A program made the position numbers and the translations under genes. This document shows positions 1-11,175 of a stretch of 64,000 nucleotides of DNA, piece after piece. Under the pieces are notes generated by a model, which was not told the DNA's origin, ran no database searches, and was given only the letters and a program-made list of their open reading frames with translations. This DNA is from Antedon mediterranea (lineage: Eukaryota > Echinodermata > Crinoidea > Comatulida > Antedonidae): positions 12,948,932-13,012,931 of the forward strand of contig NC_092679.1 in NCBI RefSeq assembly GCF_964355755.1. Direction: 5' to 3'. Position 1 is the stretch's first letter, and each line of letters begins with the position of its first letter.

Positions 1-1900
1 CTATAATTTCAATTTCAATTTTTTTGGTGTGTGTGTGCTTAACATGAAAATAAAATAATCATCATGACACAAATGTTATTTCTAAAGTATGCATGAAATA
101 ATTACACATGAAATTATCTAATAAGATACAATTCACTTCTATTACAGACATAGTAAGGGATAAACCTTCATTCTGTGCTGACAACATTTTTGACATTGTG
201 AATGGACAAGCCACCATTTTAACTGCGATTAAGTTTGTTAAGACTTGAGGGCTTAATAAAATTAATACAGTATATTGAATAAAAGGATAACACTCGATGG
301 ATATTTGAAGAAGAAGAAGGTTAATTATCCTATTGCAGGTAGGCCTAAGTATTGTTATGTTGAATTTTTACTTAGAATGCATACATGTTTTTTTATGTAG
401 AAGTAGACAAACCATGTGAAAAAGGTATAGACAGAGCCTTTTATGAGGTCTCTTGACAAAAAAAATGGAAAGTCGATTTTTTGACTCCCTAACATTTTAT
501 GATGATCAATGATGAATGAACAAAATATTTGCAATGTGGAGCTATATATTTCTAGGATGAATAATTGAGAAAGCAAGCTTATTTATGATAAGCTAATCAA
601 TCTGACCTAAAGGTAGTTCTCTCAAACAAAAAACAATCTGGGGAGTTACATTGGCCCTGTATACAACAGTACCATTGAATTTGTAGGCCTACTGTTATAA
701 ACAAAATGAAATTGATGAAGTACCCTTTATGAATGTCACCACATTTAAAACTAAGCAGTAGGCTAGTACGCTACCTCCTCAAGAAATTAATGGTGTCGAG
801 ACAACACCTCATTGACAAAAACAAATCTGTTCAATTCGGATCATGCGCCTATTAAATTAAAGCATAAGCGTTATGAATAAAACAGTGGATTGTGAACCTT
901 TCCGAAAGCAACAAAGATAGTAAATATTTCCAGTAGTACCGCATATTCTTCGAATCATCACATTCACATCATTACATCCTCCTCATTCCGCTTCCAGTTC
1001 CACACACCTGTCTCCACATCAACTGAAAATCTCGTACGTTACTAGTAGTGCATTCTACTCCTTCGAGAACTTACCTTTCAAGAACAAAATAAACGTTCTA
1101 TTCAAATAAAATCACAGTTTTGAGCGAAAGTATATTATTGATTGTAAGGTACAGCTTTCAGCATCAAATCGATATAGACTTGCTCATCTGTGAAGACCAA
1201 AGCAATCAAATCTAACAGCATAATCTTCAGCTTAGCTTGATGAATAGATGACAAAATCCTCATCAAAGCGCTACCGGTGATGAAAAACTACAGGTGGCGA
1301 CATCTACGTTTGTGCCAAGTCCTTCTTCACTTTTTGCTAGTTGTGTTTGAATGTAATAAAAAAAATAAAAGTATGTCCCCTTTTCGTTGTAACCAGGAGA
1401 AAAATAAGTTCAGTGGGGAAACGAGTTAAAACATTCTAGTTAAAACCAGTCGAATTTTGTTAAACATTCTAAAACCAGTTGAATTCGGTGGGTTTAACTG
1501 GAATTTGGTTACTGGTAAGCCTAGTAACTGATTTATTACTGTAAACAGGTTTTAACGAATATTAAACAATTCCATTTGATTTTCATCACTATATTATGTA
1601 TCATATATTAGGCCTGCGGTGGCCTATGTTTGTTTCCGCGTTTGCAATTTTATTTGCACTGGATTCTGTAATCGTAATGTTTCAAGTACAGTTTTGACTT
1701 ACATTTCACAACTCTGAAATTTAAAGTCTGGCGTTGAGAAAATGTTCCAATGATATCGACAAAGAGAAGACAAAGATGAGAGAATTCGGGGATGAATGAA
1801 AGGTTGGTGTAAAAGTGAACATTTGAAACAGTGCTCATATTCTAAACATGATCTCATAATCGCGTCGACCATAGCTCATTGGCGAAAGTTCCATATTTTT
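1..1900. other. Intergenic, no gene seen
   Basis: AT-rich sequence with many stop codons in all frames and only short chance open frames. A short imperfect direct repeat built on CATTCTA and AAACCAGT lies at about 1428-1495. I see no splice-bounded exon or RNA gene here. Confidence 0.6.
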
Positions 1901-1902
1901 TA

Positions 1903-2041
1903 GTTGTATGAAAAAATGCATCTGGCGGCAATCGAACCTGCGACCTCCCACTTACAGGCCGAGTATCTTACCACTAGACCACAGAGAAATATATGGTATT
2001 ATCACAGATTTTCACCCACCAGATGCATTCTCTCATACAAC
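1903..2041 (-). mobile_element. Small hairpin element with tRNA-like core
   Basis: A 139-bp unit is bounded by 26-bp inverted repeats at 1903-1928 and 2016-2041, which match at 23 of 26 positions. Inside, on the minus strand, is a tRNA-like stretch with an A-box-like TGGTCTAGTGG and a B-box-like GGTTCGATTGCC. The T-arm and acceptor pairing is only partial, so I do not call a working tRNA gene. It could be a tRNA-derived SINE head captured in a foldback or MITE-type element. Terminal inverted repeats are unusual for a SINE. Confidence 0.55.
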
Positions 2042-2495
2042 AAACGCCATCACAATCATTAGAAGCGCCGCTTAAAACTATTCACAATAAAAACCAACCT
2101 ATTGTGCATATGTAAATCAATTGTGTGAACTGCCGCATTTACCGATTTTGAAATGAATGAGCCCAAATTAATAAGTCGATTCTGATTATATGGCTGTTTC
2201 GCTGCTCTTTAAAAAATTAATTTATGTTCTATTTGTATTACAACCCCAGGTTTATTATATTATATTTATCCAATACTGTGTAACACAAAGAAATGGTTTC
2301 TAGAGATATTGAATTACCATATATGTTTGAATTGTAATCCATCTATGTAGTTGGATTACCTTACTGCTTAAATCACAGTTAAATACTATTTCTATATGCA
2401 GTACCGTAGTGTCAGAACAGTGCCCTAGTACATAGAATAAAAAGGTGTTTTGATTCTCCATTTGCAAGACTTACTGGTGTGTTTGCGTAAAAACA
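2042..2495. other. 5' flank of sulfotransferase gene
   Basis: AT-rich sequence upstream of the start codon. It must hold the promoter and 5' untranslated region, but no convincing TATA box, initiator or upstream exon can be picked out by eye. Confidence 0.4.
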
Positions 2496-3031
2496 ATGAA
2501 GAAAAACTTCAAGTTAGGCCTACTTCTATTTGGTTTCCTTGTGGCGTCTTGCTTTTGGGTTGGACACATACAAATTTTTTCAGTTAAAGGTAAAAATCGT
2601 TTACAATTTACAATGTAATTGGTTACCTTACAAACGAGTAGGCCTATACTGTAGCGTTTGTGAACTATTGTATAATTACGTGTTTGTACTTTGTCCAACA
2701 GACAGCAAAAAACTTAAAGAGAATGTGATGTCAACTAACATAAATTCAAAAGCAAGAACACATGTGAGTTTTATGTAAATGTTACAGTATATAAAGGGAT
2801 GCTTATAAAAATGTGTCTCTGAGTTGTTAGGTTTTACTGTTATATGGAAAGGATGGTAGCCAGAAAATGGCGCGGTCATTACAGCATATTCTTCAATTTC
2901 ATTTTTTCATTACTTCATGCTTTGTTAATTAAAAAATCGTCCAACAATTTGTAACAGAGAACAATTTTATCTACGTACTGTAGCTTAATTTGGTCAGGCC
3001 CTAGTGTGTTTTTTATCAGTACCACATGCGG

Positions 3032-3105
<74 letters not shown>

Positions 3106-4961
3106 GGTTATTATGTGACCATATTTTTTAGTTTGGAGACCCAACATTCTCCGATGTCGTTAATATTTTCCACTTAACAGCCATTGTAATTATATGTGCC
3201 TGAAAAGCATAGTGCATGTATACGAATTGATACTGTATCGAATAATCTCCTGTAGGTGGGCGATTTTTTTTTATATAATATATAATACAAAAACGCATCT
3301 TTGTTTTTTTTTTAATGGGTTGTGCCCTCTATTGCTTGGTTAAGCTTTAACTCCTCCTTTTCAACTCCTCATGACTTCATGAACTGTCGATGTCACTACA
3401 CTTTCTCACCAATTCTTCCACTGTTCCTGTCTACAATTTAAACTTAGTTACGAAGCGAAACTTTTAGGTCAATATGTCTAATAATAAGCGATCAAAACCC
3501 TCCTTTTAACGATGTCCTCATTGACGCAGAAACTACAGTAAAATATTACTTTCTTGAGTAAGCTACACAAATTGAATATTTACGTTTTCTAATTAATGCA
3601 TTTTTCTTCTACTTAGGTCTTTCATTTTTTTAAACATAAGGGTCTAGTTACTGTAGGCCTAAATCTTTATCATAATTTATTTTCTCTGCTAAGTCGCCCA
3701 TTCAAACTCGGCCCGTCACAAAATCCCTACTCTTCAAGAGGTTATAGATTATAAAATATATAACATTTATTTTAAAAAGGTTTGATATTTTTAGGATATT
3801 TATTTTTCTCTTTTGGTTCAACTTCATTGATTAAGGTTCCATAATAAGTTCCCATTCACTTCATGCTTTTCACAGGAATGTGAAGAAATATTCTAGTAGT
3901 TCTACTCTAGTAAGTTTGTTGTATTTACCGATATTAGGTCTACTACTATTTAACGTTTTTTCATCTTCTTTTCATACCGTATTTCACTTTATAAATACAA
4001 GTCACTTTAAGGTATTGATTATTGTATTAATATATTCTCAATCTTTTTGTGCATAAAAGCTCCTTTACAAATTTAATAATGCATTGTTTTACAGGTGTAC
4101 AAGACAGTCAAAAGTGAAAAGGAAACAAGTGATAACTTTATGCAAAGATATTCACTTATTCATGCAAAAAGGATTAACCACACCAGGGAGATGTGTCGGT
4201 TTTATCGAGACAAAATTCCTAAACCAGTAAACACTCCTCTTCTTTTAGTTAACGAGGAACACAAAATAGTTTATTGTCAAACACCAAAAGCAGGGACTGT
4301 GAGCTGGTGCAGAATTTTGTTGATTCTTGCAGGGTATAAGAACTACACGGAAGTAATGAATATGACCGCACCAGAAGTTAGCTCAGCATGGAAAACAAAT
4401 GTTACAATTTTTCAAAGATTTTCATATAAAAAGCAAAGGGAGATAATGGATACATACACAAAGTTTATGTTTGTAAGGCATCCATTTTCACGTTTATTAT
4501 CAGCCTTTAACCAAAAACTAGGGCCACATTTACAGAGTTATGGTCGTTTCCAAGACATATTTAACCAAATTCTTAAAAATTTCAAATGGGATCACAACGA
4601 CAAAAGCCAAACAGTGAAATTCAAAGACTTCCTAAATTTGGTCATAAATGGAAGTGCTCGCCATTCTTCTGATCATTGGCGGGAAATGTATACTGTCTGC
4701 TATCCATGTGATGTTCCTTATGACATCATAGGTTACTTTGAAGATATTGAAAATGATTCAAAATACATATTTAACCTTACGAATATTCATAATTTAAAAT
4801 TTCCTCGATCTACTGGAGCTCATCTTACCAACAGTTCTTCTAAAGATATATTAAGAAATGAATTTTCTTCCATTCCAATTCCTATTTTGGGGGAACTATA
4901 CAATAAATTTAAATACGACTTTACACTGTTTGGCTATGATATGCCTATAGCTATACCCTAA
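2496..4961 (+). CDS. Carbohydrate sulfotransferase (HNK-1ST/CHST8-14-like), complete, 3 exons
   Basis: Exons 2496-2589, 2702-2763 and 4095-4961 join in frame into 340 residues. All introns are GT-AG (donors gtaaaa and gtgagt, acceptors ccaacag and tttacag), with phases 1 and 0. Residues 1-31 carry a basic start and a hydrophobic stretch of about 20 residues, which is a type II signal anchor placing the enzyme in the Golgi. Exon 3 holds the catalytic domain. The 5'-phosphosulfate-binding loop is CQTPKAGTVSW at residues 113-123 (Lys117), and the 3'-phosphate-binding motif is FVRHPFSRLLSAF at 178-190 (Arg180, Ser188). These are hallmarks of PAPS-dependent sulfotransferases of the CHST8-14 family, which sulfate glycan chains. 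Several N-glycosylation sequons are present. The length matches the family's usual 340-400. The glycan acceptor cannot be told from sequence. Confidence 0.87.
2764..4094 (+). other. Sulfotransferase intron 2
   Basis: This 1.33-kb phase-0 intron holds an (AT)n microsatellite near its start and otherwise plain AT-rich sequence. No other feature is seen. Confidence 0.7.
3035..3101. repeat. (AT)n microsatellite
   Basis: About 33 uninterrupted AT dinucleotides inside intron 2 of the sulfotransferase gene. The length is probably polymorphic and prone to assembly error. Confidence 0.95.
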
Positions 4962-5936
4962 TAATACAATACAATAATATGAATATTATGTTGCTGCCAA
5001 ACTATTACGGGACGCCACCAATATATTTATTAATTTTCGGCTTTTCTGAATCTCGCATATGACATCATTATTGTTGATACATTATTCTTTATTTACGCAA
5101 AAATTATTGTGGATCTTTATTACCTGTTTCGTTTCAAGATCAAATGTGTAAACCATAAACCTTTTTTTCAAACCATTGTATACAACACTAAACGTATGCA
5201 ATGTCATCAAATACAACCGTATCTTTGTGTATGCAAATAACACTAACTTATGTCAACAACGTTATTTTACATAGGCCTACATGTGTCTTAACTGTATGCA
5301 AACAACGTCATTTGCATAGGCTTACATGTTTTAAACTACAGTTGGATCGTAGGAGATGGGGGTTGGAGTAGGTATTAATAGTAATGGTTGTTTTATATAG
5401 GGCCTCAAGAGATGACTTGAACCGCACTCGGGGAAATATTTGGATTGTGGAGGGTATTTGAATCGCCCCCTGTTGTTATTGAAATGGACCAATGTATTCA
5501 GTGGCGGCGAAAATATTATGTAATACTGGGCTTCAAGGAATCTGCCTGATACCGTCATTTTGCACAACACTCTAAAACCACAATTGCCACGACAACAGTC
5601 CTTTAACGTCATTAGTTATGTAAAAAAACGGCTAGCACCCTCCGCTGGATTGGAGCCATGGCAGAAAAAAAATGTAAATGAAATTATTGATTTTTTGGGA
5701 TTAAAATGATTGAATTAGTCATTTATACATTATATACCTGATTTGTCAACATTTACTGTACAAATAACGGTGACTAGTTCATTTACCTGATATATTAGAC
5801 AAAAATATGTTAGAAAATCTGAGTGTTTAATCTTCTGACTAAGTAAACGATCAAAGCATGCCAATTGTATGACTAGTAATTAGATTTCCTAAGAAAATGG
5901 CAGGTTAATGATACCGAAACAATGTTGTATGAACAA
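4962..5936. other. 3' flank of sulfotransferase gene
   Basis: AT-rich sequence after the stop codon. No AATAAA signal stands out in the first few hundred bases. Nothing else is recognised before the antisense LINE. Confidence 0.5.
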
Positions 5937-6433
5937 TCAAAAATCAATCAAAATCTTTATTTATTCACGAAATTATAAAATACAAAATATAAAACTCGTT
6001 CAACATAAAAACAAAGGTGTTCTTAACTTCCACAAGTTCGTAATAGGTAATGCCATATATAATATATACAAATAATACAGTGTATACACACTTATAGAAA
6101 AACATTAAAAAAAAAGAATTTATAAAATAATACAGCATTAGACTTCCTGTTTAAATATGTTTGCAATTTCTTTTTTGAATACGTTCAGAGATTGTGGCAT
6201 CTTGTTGATATCAATATTATGTTTAATCCAGGTTAAACCCCCTATAAAAAATACTACGTTTTTTTATACTCAGTGCGAGGTTTCAGAACATAGAGGTTTG
6301 TATCATTATGTCTAAGGTTATATTTGAAATTATTTTGTTTAACCAGATTTGATAGATATGTGGGTGCCCGCCCTGTCATAACTTTATAAATTAACATGCA
6401 ATATTTATACTCATCTTTAGTTGAGAGGGTAAG

Positions 6434-6800
6434 TCAATTTACTCGCTGAAGTGCATCTTCACTTGGTGTGTCCCAAGATAGGCCAAATATGATTTGGGCT
6501 GTTCTATTTTGTACAGTTTGTACTCTTTTTAGAAAGCTCGAGCCACAATTACCCCAGATTACACTACAATAAGTTAAATGTGGATTAATAATATAATTAG
6601 CAAAATGTCTTAATATTATATTATTTTGAAAAATGTGTCTACATCGTTTAAGCATACCTAAACCTTTTAGAGCCTTCGCACGAGTATATTCAATATGGTA
6701 TTTCCAGCTTAGCGTTTCATCAATGTTTACACCAAGATGTTTACTGTAGCATACTCTAGGAACATTATTTATGTAGACAGAACGTTCTCTGTTTTCAATT
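6434..6800 (-). pseudogene. LINE RT C-terminal fragment
   Basis: The minus-strand frame 6434-6655 reads like the thumb and C-terminal part of LINE reverse transcriptases, with a stretch PHLTYCSVIWGN and a downstream QNRTAQIIFGL. The same region of the intact LINE at 20904-23369 reads FNYCNIVWG and QNRAAKIITK. Upstream of it on the same strand (about 6655-6800) is a KHLGVNIDE-like segment. The frame just before that, near 6850, belongs to a point far earlier in RT, which marks a deletion of the catalytic core. Confidence 0.8.
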
Positions 6801-7299
6801 TTATATATAATAATTGGGGAAATCGTTTGAGCAGCTATTTTATAAATATATGGGGGTTGTCAAACCCAGTAGCTTTATTTGTTAGAAGATTGCTCAGATA
6901 GCTAAAGACCCATTCATATGACACGGGTTCAAAATTGAATACATTGTCTGTGAAGGGTTATTCCATCATAATCAATTTTACTTTTGGGTTTATCTATACT
7001 GTACCTGCTGCAAGACTGGGACCTACGTTTGAACAAAAATTGTTCATGACATTTGCGATTTCTTTATCATCCGTTGATGATTTTATATTATCATTACAAA
7101 TACATTGAAAATGTTGACTTTTCTTATTTGATGGTATGATATGTCTTATTACATTCCATGTTTTTTAAACATCGTTTTTATTTTCGTTTATTTTGTCTTT
7201 AATAAAATCAGACTTACTTTTTAAAATTAATTTGTTGCATGCATTTCGGCATTTATGGTATTTTTTCCAAAGTTTGATAATTAGAAATATTACATATTT

Positions 7300-7810
7300 A
7301 AAAAAAATTAATCTCGTTCTCGCATCATTTTAATAATATCTTTACCAAGCCAAGGAGCCGTTTTCTTTCTTATTCTATGTTTTTTCATAGGAGCATGTTT
7401 TCCAATTACATTTTATATAAGGTGATTTTCAAGTAGTTGAGCACTTTCATCCACATTTCCACTATTTATAATTTTATTCCAATTTATATTTTGGAGATCA
7501 GAGAAAAAATCATTTTCATTAAATCTTTTAAAATTTCGTTGTACTTGTGTTTCTGTTTATTTAGCGTGTCATGGTTTATTCGTTTTCCCAATATAGGGTA
7601 TATCTTGGAGTGGTCAATGAGACCAGCATGTGTAACGCCAGAAACCTTTGAAACGTTGGTAAAGAACATTACATCAATAAGCGTTGAACTATCTTTAGTT
7701 ATACGAGTAGGTTCATGTATGACGGGCTCAAGTTGAAAGTTTGTAGTTATTTCATTTAATCTTTTGGTGTAACAATGTGGTTCGGTGGATAGGAGGTCGC
7801 AATTTAGTGT
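7300..7810 (-). pseudogene. LINE endonuclease end and EN-RT linker
   Basis: Minus-strand translation gives a block with HEPTRITKDSSTLID, then SGVTHAGLIDHS (the endonuclease SDH site, here with Ile for Ser), then a basic linker with RIRKKTAPWLGKDI. All three align in order with the corresponding blocks of the intact LINE at 20.9-23.4 kb. The frame is broken by stops. Confidence 0.8.
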
Positions 7811-8431
7811 AATATAGTGTTGTGTTAAGGTACTAATGAAGACTCTTACTCGCTTAACTGTCGTAACACATATTGTTTATTCAGTATAATACTTCAGTAC
7901 AATATACAACTATAAGTATAGATAAGGAACGGAGGATCAGTGATGCTGTCGGTGAGGTGTGAAGTGTGTAGGTCTGCTTCTGGAGAAGTGGCTGTAAGGT
8001 GTGTGCTCCGTGAGGTGGCTGTAAGGTGTGTGCTCCGTGAGGTGGCTGTAAGGTGTGTCTGGGCTCTTCTGAAACTTGGGGGTATATTGGCTTCGGTTCA
8101 TTTGCATATGTCACTACGTAATTTTAGAGGTTACTGATTGGTCCTAAGTTGATCCAGGGGTGTTTAAGTGGGAATGATTGATCTTATCTGGGGGAGGTTA
8201 CAATGATGAATTCGCCCTGTCGAATCTCTGCTTAAAACTGTCAATATCTAATTGTTTTACGATGAGAACAGTCACAAAGTTAAGCTAAGTGTTTTCTTTA
8301 GGGATTCTATTATAAACTAAATGGTCATTAAAACATCTGGACAAACTCTCCTCTGGACTTTCTGGGTCAAGTTTGTGAACTTATTTGAATTCCGATACAA
8401 AGGTCGATTTCTTAATTATAAAAGTATTTTG
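7811..8431. mobile_element. About 620-bp insertion inside the LINE endonuclease
   Basis: The endonuclease frame stops after the segment read from 8432 and resumes near 7805, so roughly 620 bp of foreign sequence separates residues that are adjacent in related LINEs. Both ends carry a similar TAATGTAATATA-like stretch in opposite orientation, which may be terminal inverted repeats. No coding sequence is recognised; a 27-bp minisatellite lies in the middle. The exact ends are uncertain by about 15 bp. Confidence 0.5.
7985..8060. repeat. 27-bp minisatellite, about 2.8 copies
   Basis: Tandem copies of a GC-richer 27-bp unit containing GGCTGTAAGGTGTGTGCTCC run through this stretch. Open frames across it give a periodic peptide, which is a by-product of the repeat rather than a gene. 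Confidence 0.85.
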
Positions 8432-8760
8432 TTATATTACATTAGATCCCCCATAAACATGAACTCTTTCTTTTGGTAATTCAATTTTACGTAAAATATT
8501 TTGTAGGTGGTCAAAAAGACAAGTAGTTGGATTTGGTGGTCGATACCATAATATTATTACAAGGGGTTTACATTTATTGCGCATAATTTCAACAGATATA
8601 AGTTCAAGTTCAGCACACATTAGGTCATTCCTTATTCTATGTGCGGTATTTTGATTTACGTAAATCGCAACACCACCTCGTGCTTTGTTTTGACGATCAC
8701 GCCTGTATATTATATAATCATCAACCTGGAATTGAGGTGAGCTCGCTTCCCCTCTAGGAA
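8432..8760 (-). pseudogene. LINE endonuclease middle part
   Basis: The minus-strand reading includes ARGGVAIYVN, then a run ending in ILWYRPPNP, and then VHVYGG where intact elements have a GDxN site. This is the apurinic-endonuclease fold of LINE ORF2. The Asp of the GDxN site is altered to Gly. Confidence 0.8.
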
Positions 8761-8829
8761 GTGTAGACGTTGGTTCTCGGAATGATAATGACTCGGGTAA
8801 AAAGTTTTAGAAGGACATTCTGGACTGGA

Positions 8830-9312
8830 AGATTTTGATCGGTTACCATTATCTAAATGCTTTTGATATTCGTTGGCGATAATTATTTTAATTGATGTTT
8901 TATTGGAGAGAGGTGTTCCGGGCGTTTATTCAAATCAATACCATCCTAATTGGTATAATTAATACATTATTCCGTGACACAATGAGCCGTTTTGGCCTAA
9001 GAAGAAAGACGTTTTAGACGGCTTGCGACATGGGTAGAAGTATCCCAGGGTTTTGACTGGACACAGATAGCGCATAGTATACATAAAGTACTGGCAGCTT
9101 ACTCAACAACATTCGATTTCAAACAAAAGCTCTTATCATCAATTCTCTCGATGTAATTTTATATAATTATTTCCAACAATTTACTCCTATGTTTTATGAA
9201 TATATTTAATTTGATCTTACTACACTACTATACCTTCACACGCGCGGTCCGAATATAAACAAAAAAACCAAACGGCCAACTTAGTTGAAACAGGGAGTTG
9301 TTTTTACATTGA
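8830..9312. mobile_element. About 480-bp interruption in LINE endonuclease
   Basis: The endonuclease N-terminus (read from about 9440 to 9313) and its middle (from about 8760) are separated by sequence with no resemblance to LINE coding. It holds no recognisable gene. It may be an insertion or a highly decayed part of the element. Confidence 0.4.
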
Positions 9313-9598
9313 TGGTATTATTTAAAAACGTTTAAAATTAAAACAAAAACATCGACATTACTTTCATTTAAAATATGTTGCATCTCATCAAAATGCATTG
9401 TTAGACCACGAATATTTGCATGGTCTATAATAAAACCATTTTGCTTCAATGCTTTAAAAACATCATTATCAATATTATTTACGTTTATGTTTCCTATATC
9501 AATATCATTTTCGTTTCTATAAAATTTATTTCAAAGTTATTTAAAAAGGTATTCGCGATCTCACCATCAAGATGATGATTTGCATCGTTATAAGTAAA

Positions 9599-9835
9599 TC
9601 AATTTGGATTAAAATAATATTTATCATCATAAAAATCTGAATCTAAAAAATTTACATTATTTACACAGTATCTTGCCTTATGTGCCATTTCTCCACATGA
9701 TTTACATACCAGGCCTTCATTGTAGTAACATTCATTGGCGCGGTGATTTGACAGTCCACACTTCCAGCTTCCAGCAAGTTTTATTTGTCGAGTTTTTGTT
9801 TTGATATCGTCCATTGTTTCTTGGTTGATGTGCAT
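9599..9835 (-). pseudogene. LINE ORF1 zinc-knuckle segment
   Basis: A 78-residue minus-strand frame has two Cys/His clusters. One is CGLSNHRANEC and the other is the CCHC knuckle CKSCGEMAHKARYC, a nucleic-acid-binding module found in LINE ORF1 and gag-like proteins. It lies downstream of the esterase domain of the same decayed ORF1. Confidence 0.75.
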
Positions 9836-9998
9836 TCCTTACTGACATGTGCGTGTTGTTTCTGTTTTGTCGTTGTCTTTGTTGATTTCTATGTGCATTG
9901 CTGTGTTTGTTTTTCATCTGTCGCCATACCAGCTTTTTTTCCAAGTCAAGATCTATGGAAGAGATGGCATTTTTGAAACAATTTGTTAGTTTCGCCGA

Positions 9999-10596
9999 TC
10001 AAGCCGATGATAGGTGAAGACCATCAGTCAAGATTGAGCTATCCATCGATCCGCATTTATAGGTACAAGTTGGCGATATATCAATAAAAGCACAGTCCAG
10101 TCTCTTTGATAATCCTTCTAAGCGTTTGTTTAACATCTCTACCTCCTCCATATTTGTGTTCCTTGGACATACCGCTGATATGTAAATTGATATCTTTGGT
10201 TCTCTAATCATAATGAAGGTGATGGCGTGTTCCACTTCCAATACGATTAATTCAATATCTTTTCCATTTGATATGTCATTCGTTCCTCCGTCGTGTATGA
10301 TGATATTTGAGTATTTTTTTCGTATTTTCTTTTAGTTCATCCGTTATACCATTTATAGTAGCGTCTCGTTTCACAATTACATCGGTGTGTGATGATGAAA
10401 AATTTTCAAAATCACGAAGAATGGAGTCACCAATAATCAGAGAATTACATCCATCATTTGATTCGGTTTTTACTGTATTTGGTTTTGAAATTTTAATTAC
10501 CTTAATACTCATTTCGCTCAGTTTTCTCATTAGTTTCTTGCTTTCCTCTTCTAGTATGTTTTGTCGTTTTTTCATTTTTCCTTGTTCCTTATTCAT
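9999..10596 (-). pseudogene. LINE ORF1 coiled coil and SGNH esterase domain
   Basis: Two overlapping minus-strand frames (10276-10596 and 9999-10241) give a charged coiled-coil start, then the block I motif LIIGDSILRD with the catalytic Ser. After a frameshift near 10310 come a GGTNDIS block III motif and the DGLHL block V motif with the catalytic Asp-His pair. Those are the SGNH-hydrolase blocks in the right order. ORF1 esterases of this kind are known in CR1-group LINEs. Confidence 0.8.
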
Positions 10597-10682
10597 TTCG
10601 TTTATTGTTGATTGCAGTGTGTCAATACTCTCAATAAGGTTCTTTATGATGTAGGGGAGTTCCTGTTTACAGCTATCACACG

Positions 10683-10844
10683 TCCATTTTTATTTTTTAG
10701 CTGGCTTCTTTTCTAATTTCAGGCAAGCAATATGACAATCTCTGGAACAGAAAGCACATCCAACAACAGTACCAGTATCTCTTAAGCAGCTTTCAAGGCA
10801 TACACTATCATCCGGTGGTGGTTGATTAGTTGGTGGTTTATCCA
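10683..10844 (-). pseudogene. LINE ORF1 PHD-like zinc finger (start of ORF1)
   Basis: Minus-strand reading starts at an ATG and gives a Pro-rich lead, then Cys/His pairs ending in WTCDSCK, a pattern typical of PHD fingers. One in-frame stop lies just before the last Cys pair. The decayed sulfotransferase exon copy begins about 30 bp beyond this ATG. Confidence 0.7.
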
Positions 10845-10874
10845 TTTGCTTTGAGTCTAGATAATATACTGCAT

Positions 10875-11175
10875 ATGAAAGAATTCAGGTTGAAATTCGG
10901 CCTACTGACATTTCTTTTCTTTGTGATGATGTCTTATATTTGGTTTGGATAGATAATGTGTTTTTTTTTCGGATTGTAGGCTAAAGGTAAACATTTTTGA
11001 CATTTTAAAAATGTTGTTATTCTGTATGTTTTCTTGCAATGATAGGACTGTTTTATTTTGAACCCTATTCTTTTGTACGTAAATATTTTATTTATTTGTA
11101 CTTTGTCCAACAGAAATAAAAAACCCTAGAAAATAATGTAATGCCAACTAACCTGAATTCAAAAGTAAGAACTAA
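10875..11175 (+). pseudogene. Decayed copy of sulfotransferase exons 1 and 2
   Basis: Sequence 10875-10985 matches exon 1 of the gene at 2496: same start, signal-anchor coding with CGGCCTACT, and the TAAAGGTAAA donor. Sequence 11114-11175 matches exon 2, sharing CAACTAAC and AATTCAAAAG. The 19 bases before exon 2, ending in GTCCAACAG, are identical in both copies, and the introns have similar length (about 110-125 bp). The copy has a TAG after 25 codons (10950-10952), and the exon 2 donor gtgagt is lost. No exon 3 follows. It is therefore a partial tandem duplicate that has become a pseudogene. Confidence 0.85.

Larger units (their letters stand above)
5937..10845 (-). mobile_element. CR1-type LINE relic, antisense, internally deleted
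   Basis: Read on the minus strand from 10845 to 5937 this is a decayed non-LTR retrotransposon. ORF1 pieces come first: a PHD-like zinc finger (10683-10844), a coiled coil, an SGNH-esterase domain (10000-10480) and zinc knuckles (9599-9835). ORF2 follows: endonuclease start (about 9313-9440), endonuclease middle (8432-8760, with YRPPN), endonuclease end (7484-7805, with a LIDHS site), the linker to RT (7300-7440), and the RT C-terminus (6434-6800). The RT core, including the YADD site, is missing, and two insertions split the endonuclease. The 3' end is near 5937, where AT-rich tail sequence begins. An ORF1 with PHD finger plus esterase is typical of CR1-group LINEs. Many stops and frameshifts make it inactive. 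Confidence 0.85.

Noticed and set aside
1922-1980. Functional tRNA gene
   Set aside because: T-arm and acceptor stems mispair, and the sequence lies inside an inverted-repeat unit.
7881-8137. Open frames on both strands with periodic peptides
   Set aside because: They arise from the 27-bp minisatellite within the insertion.
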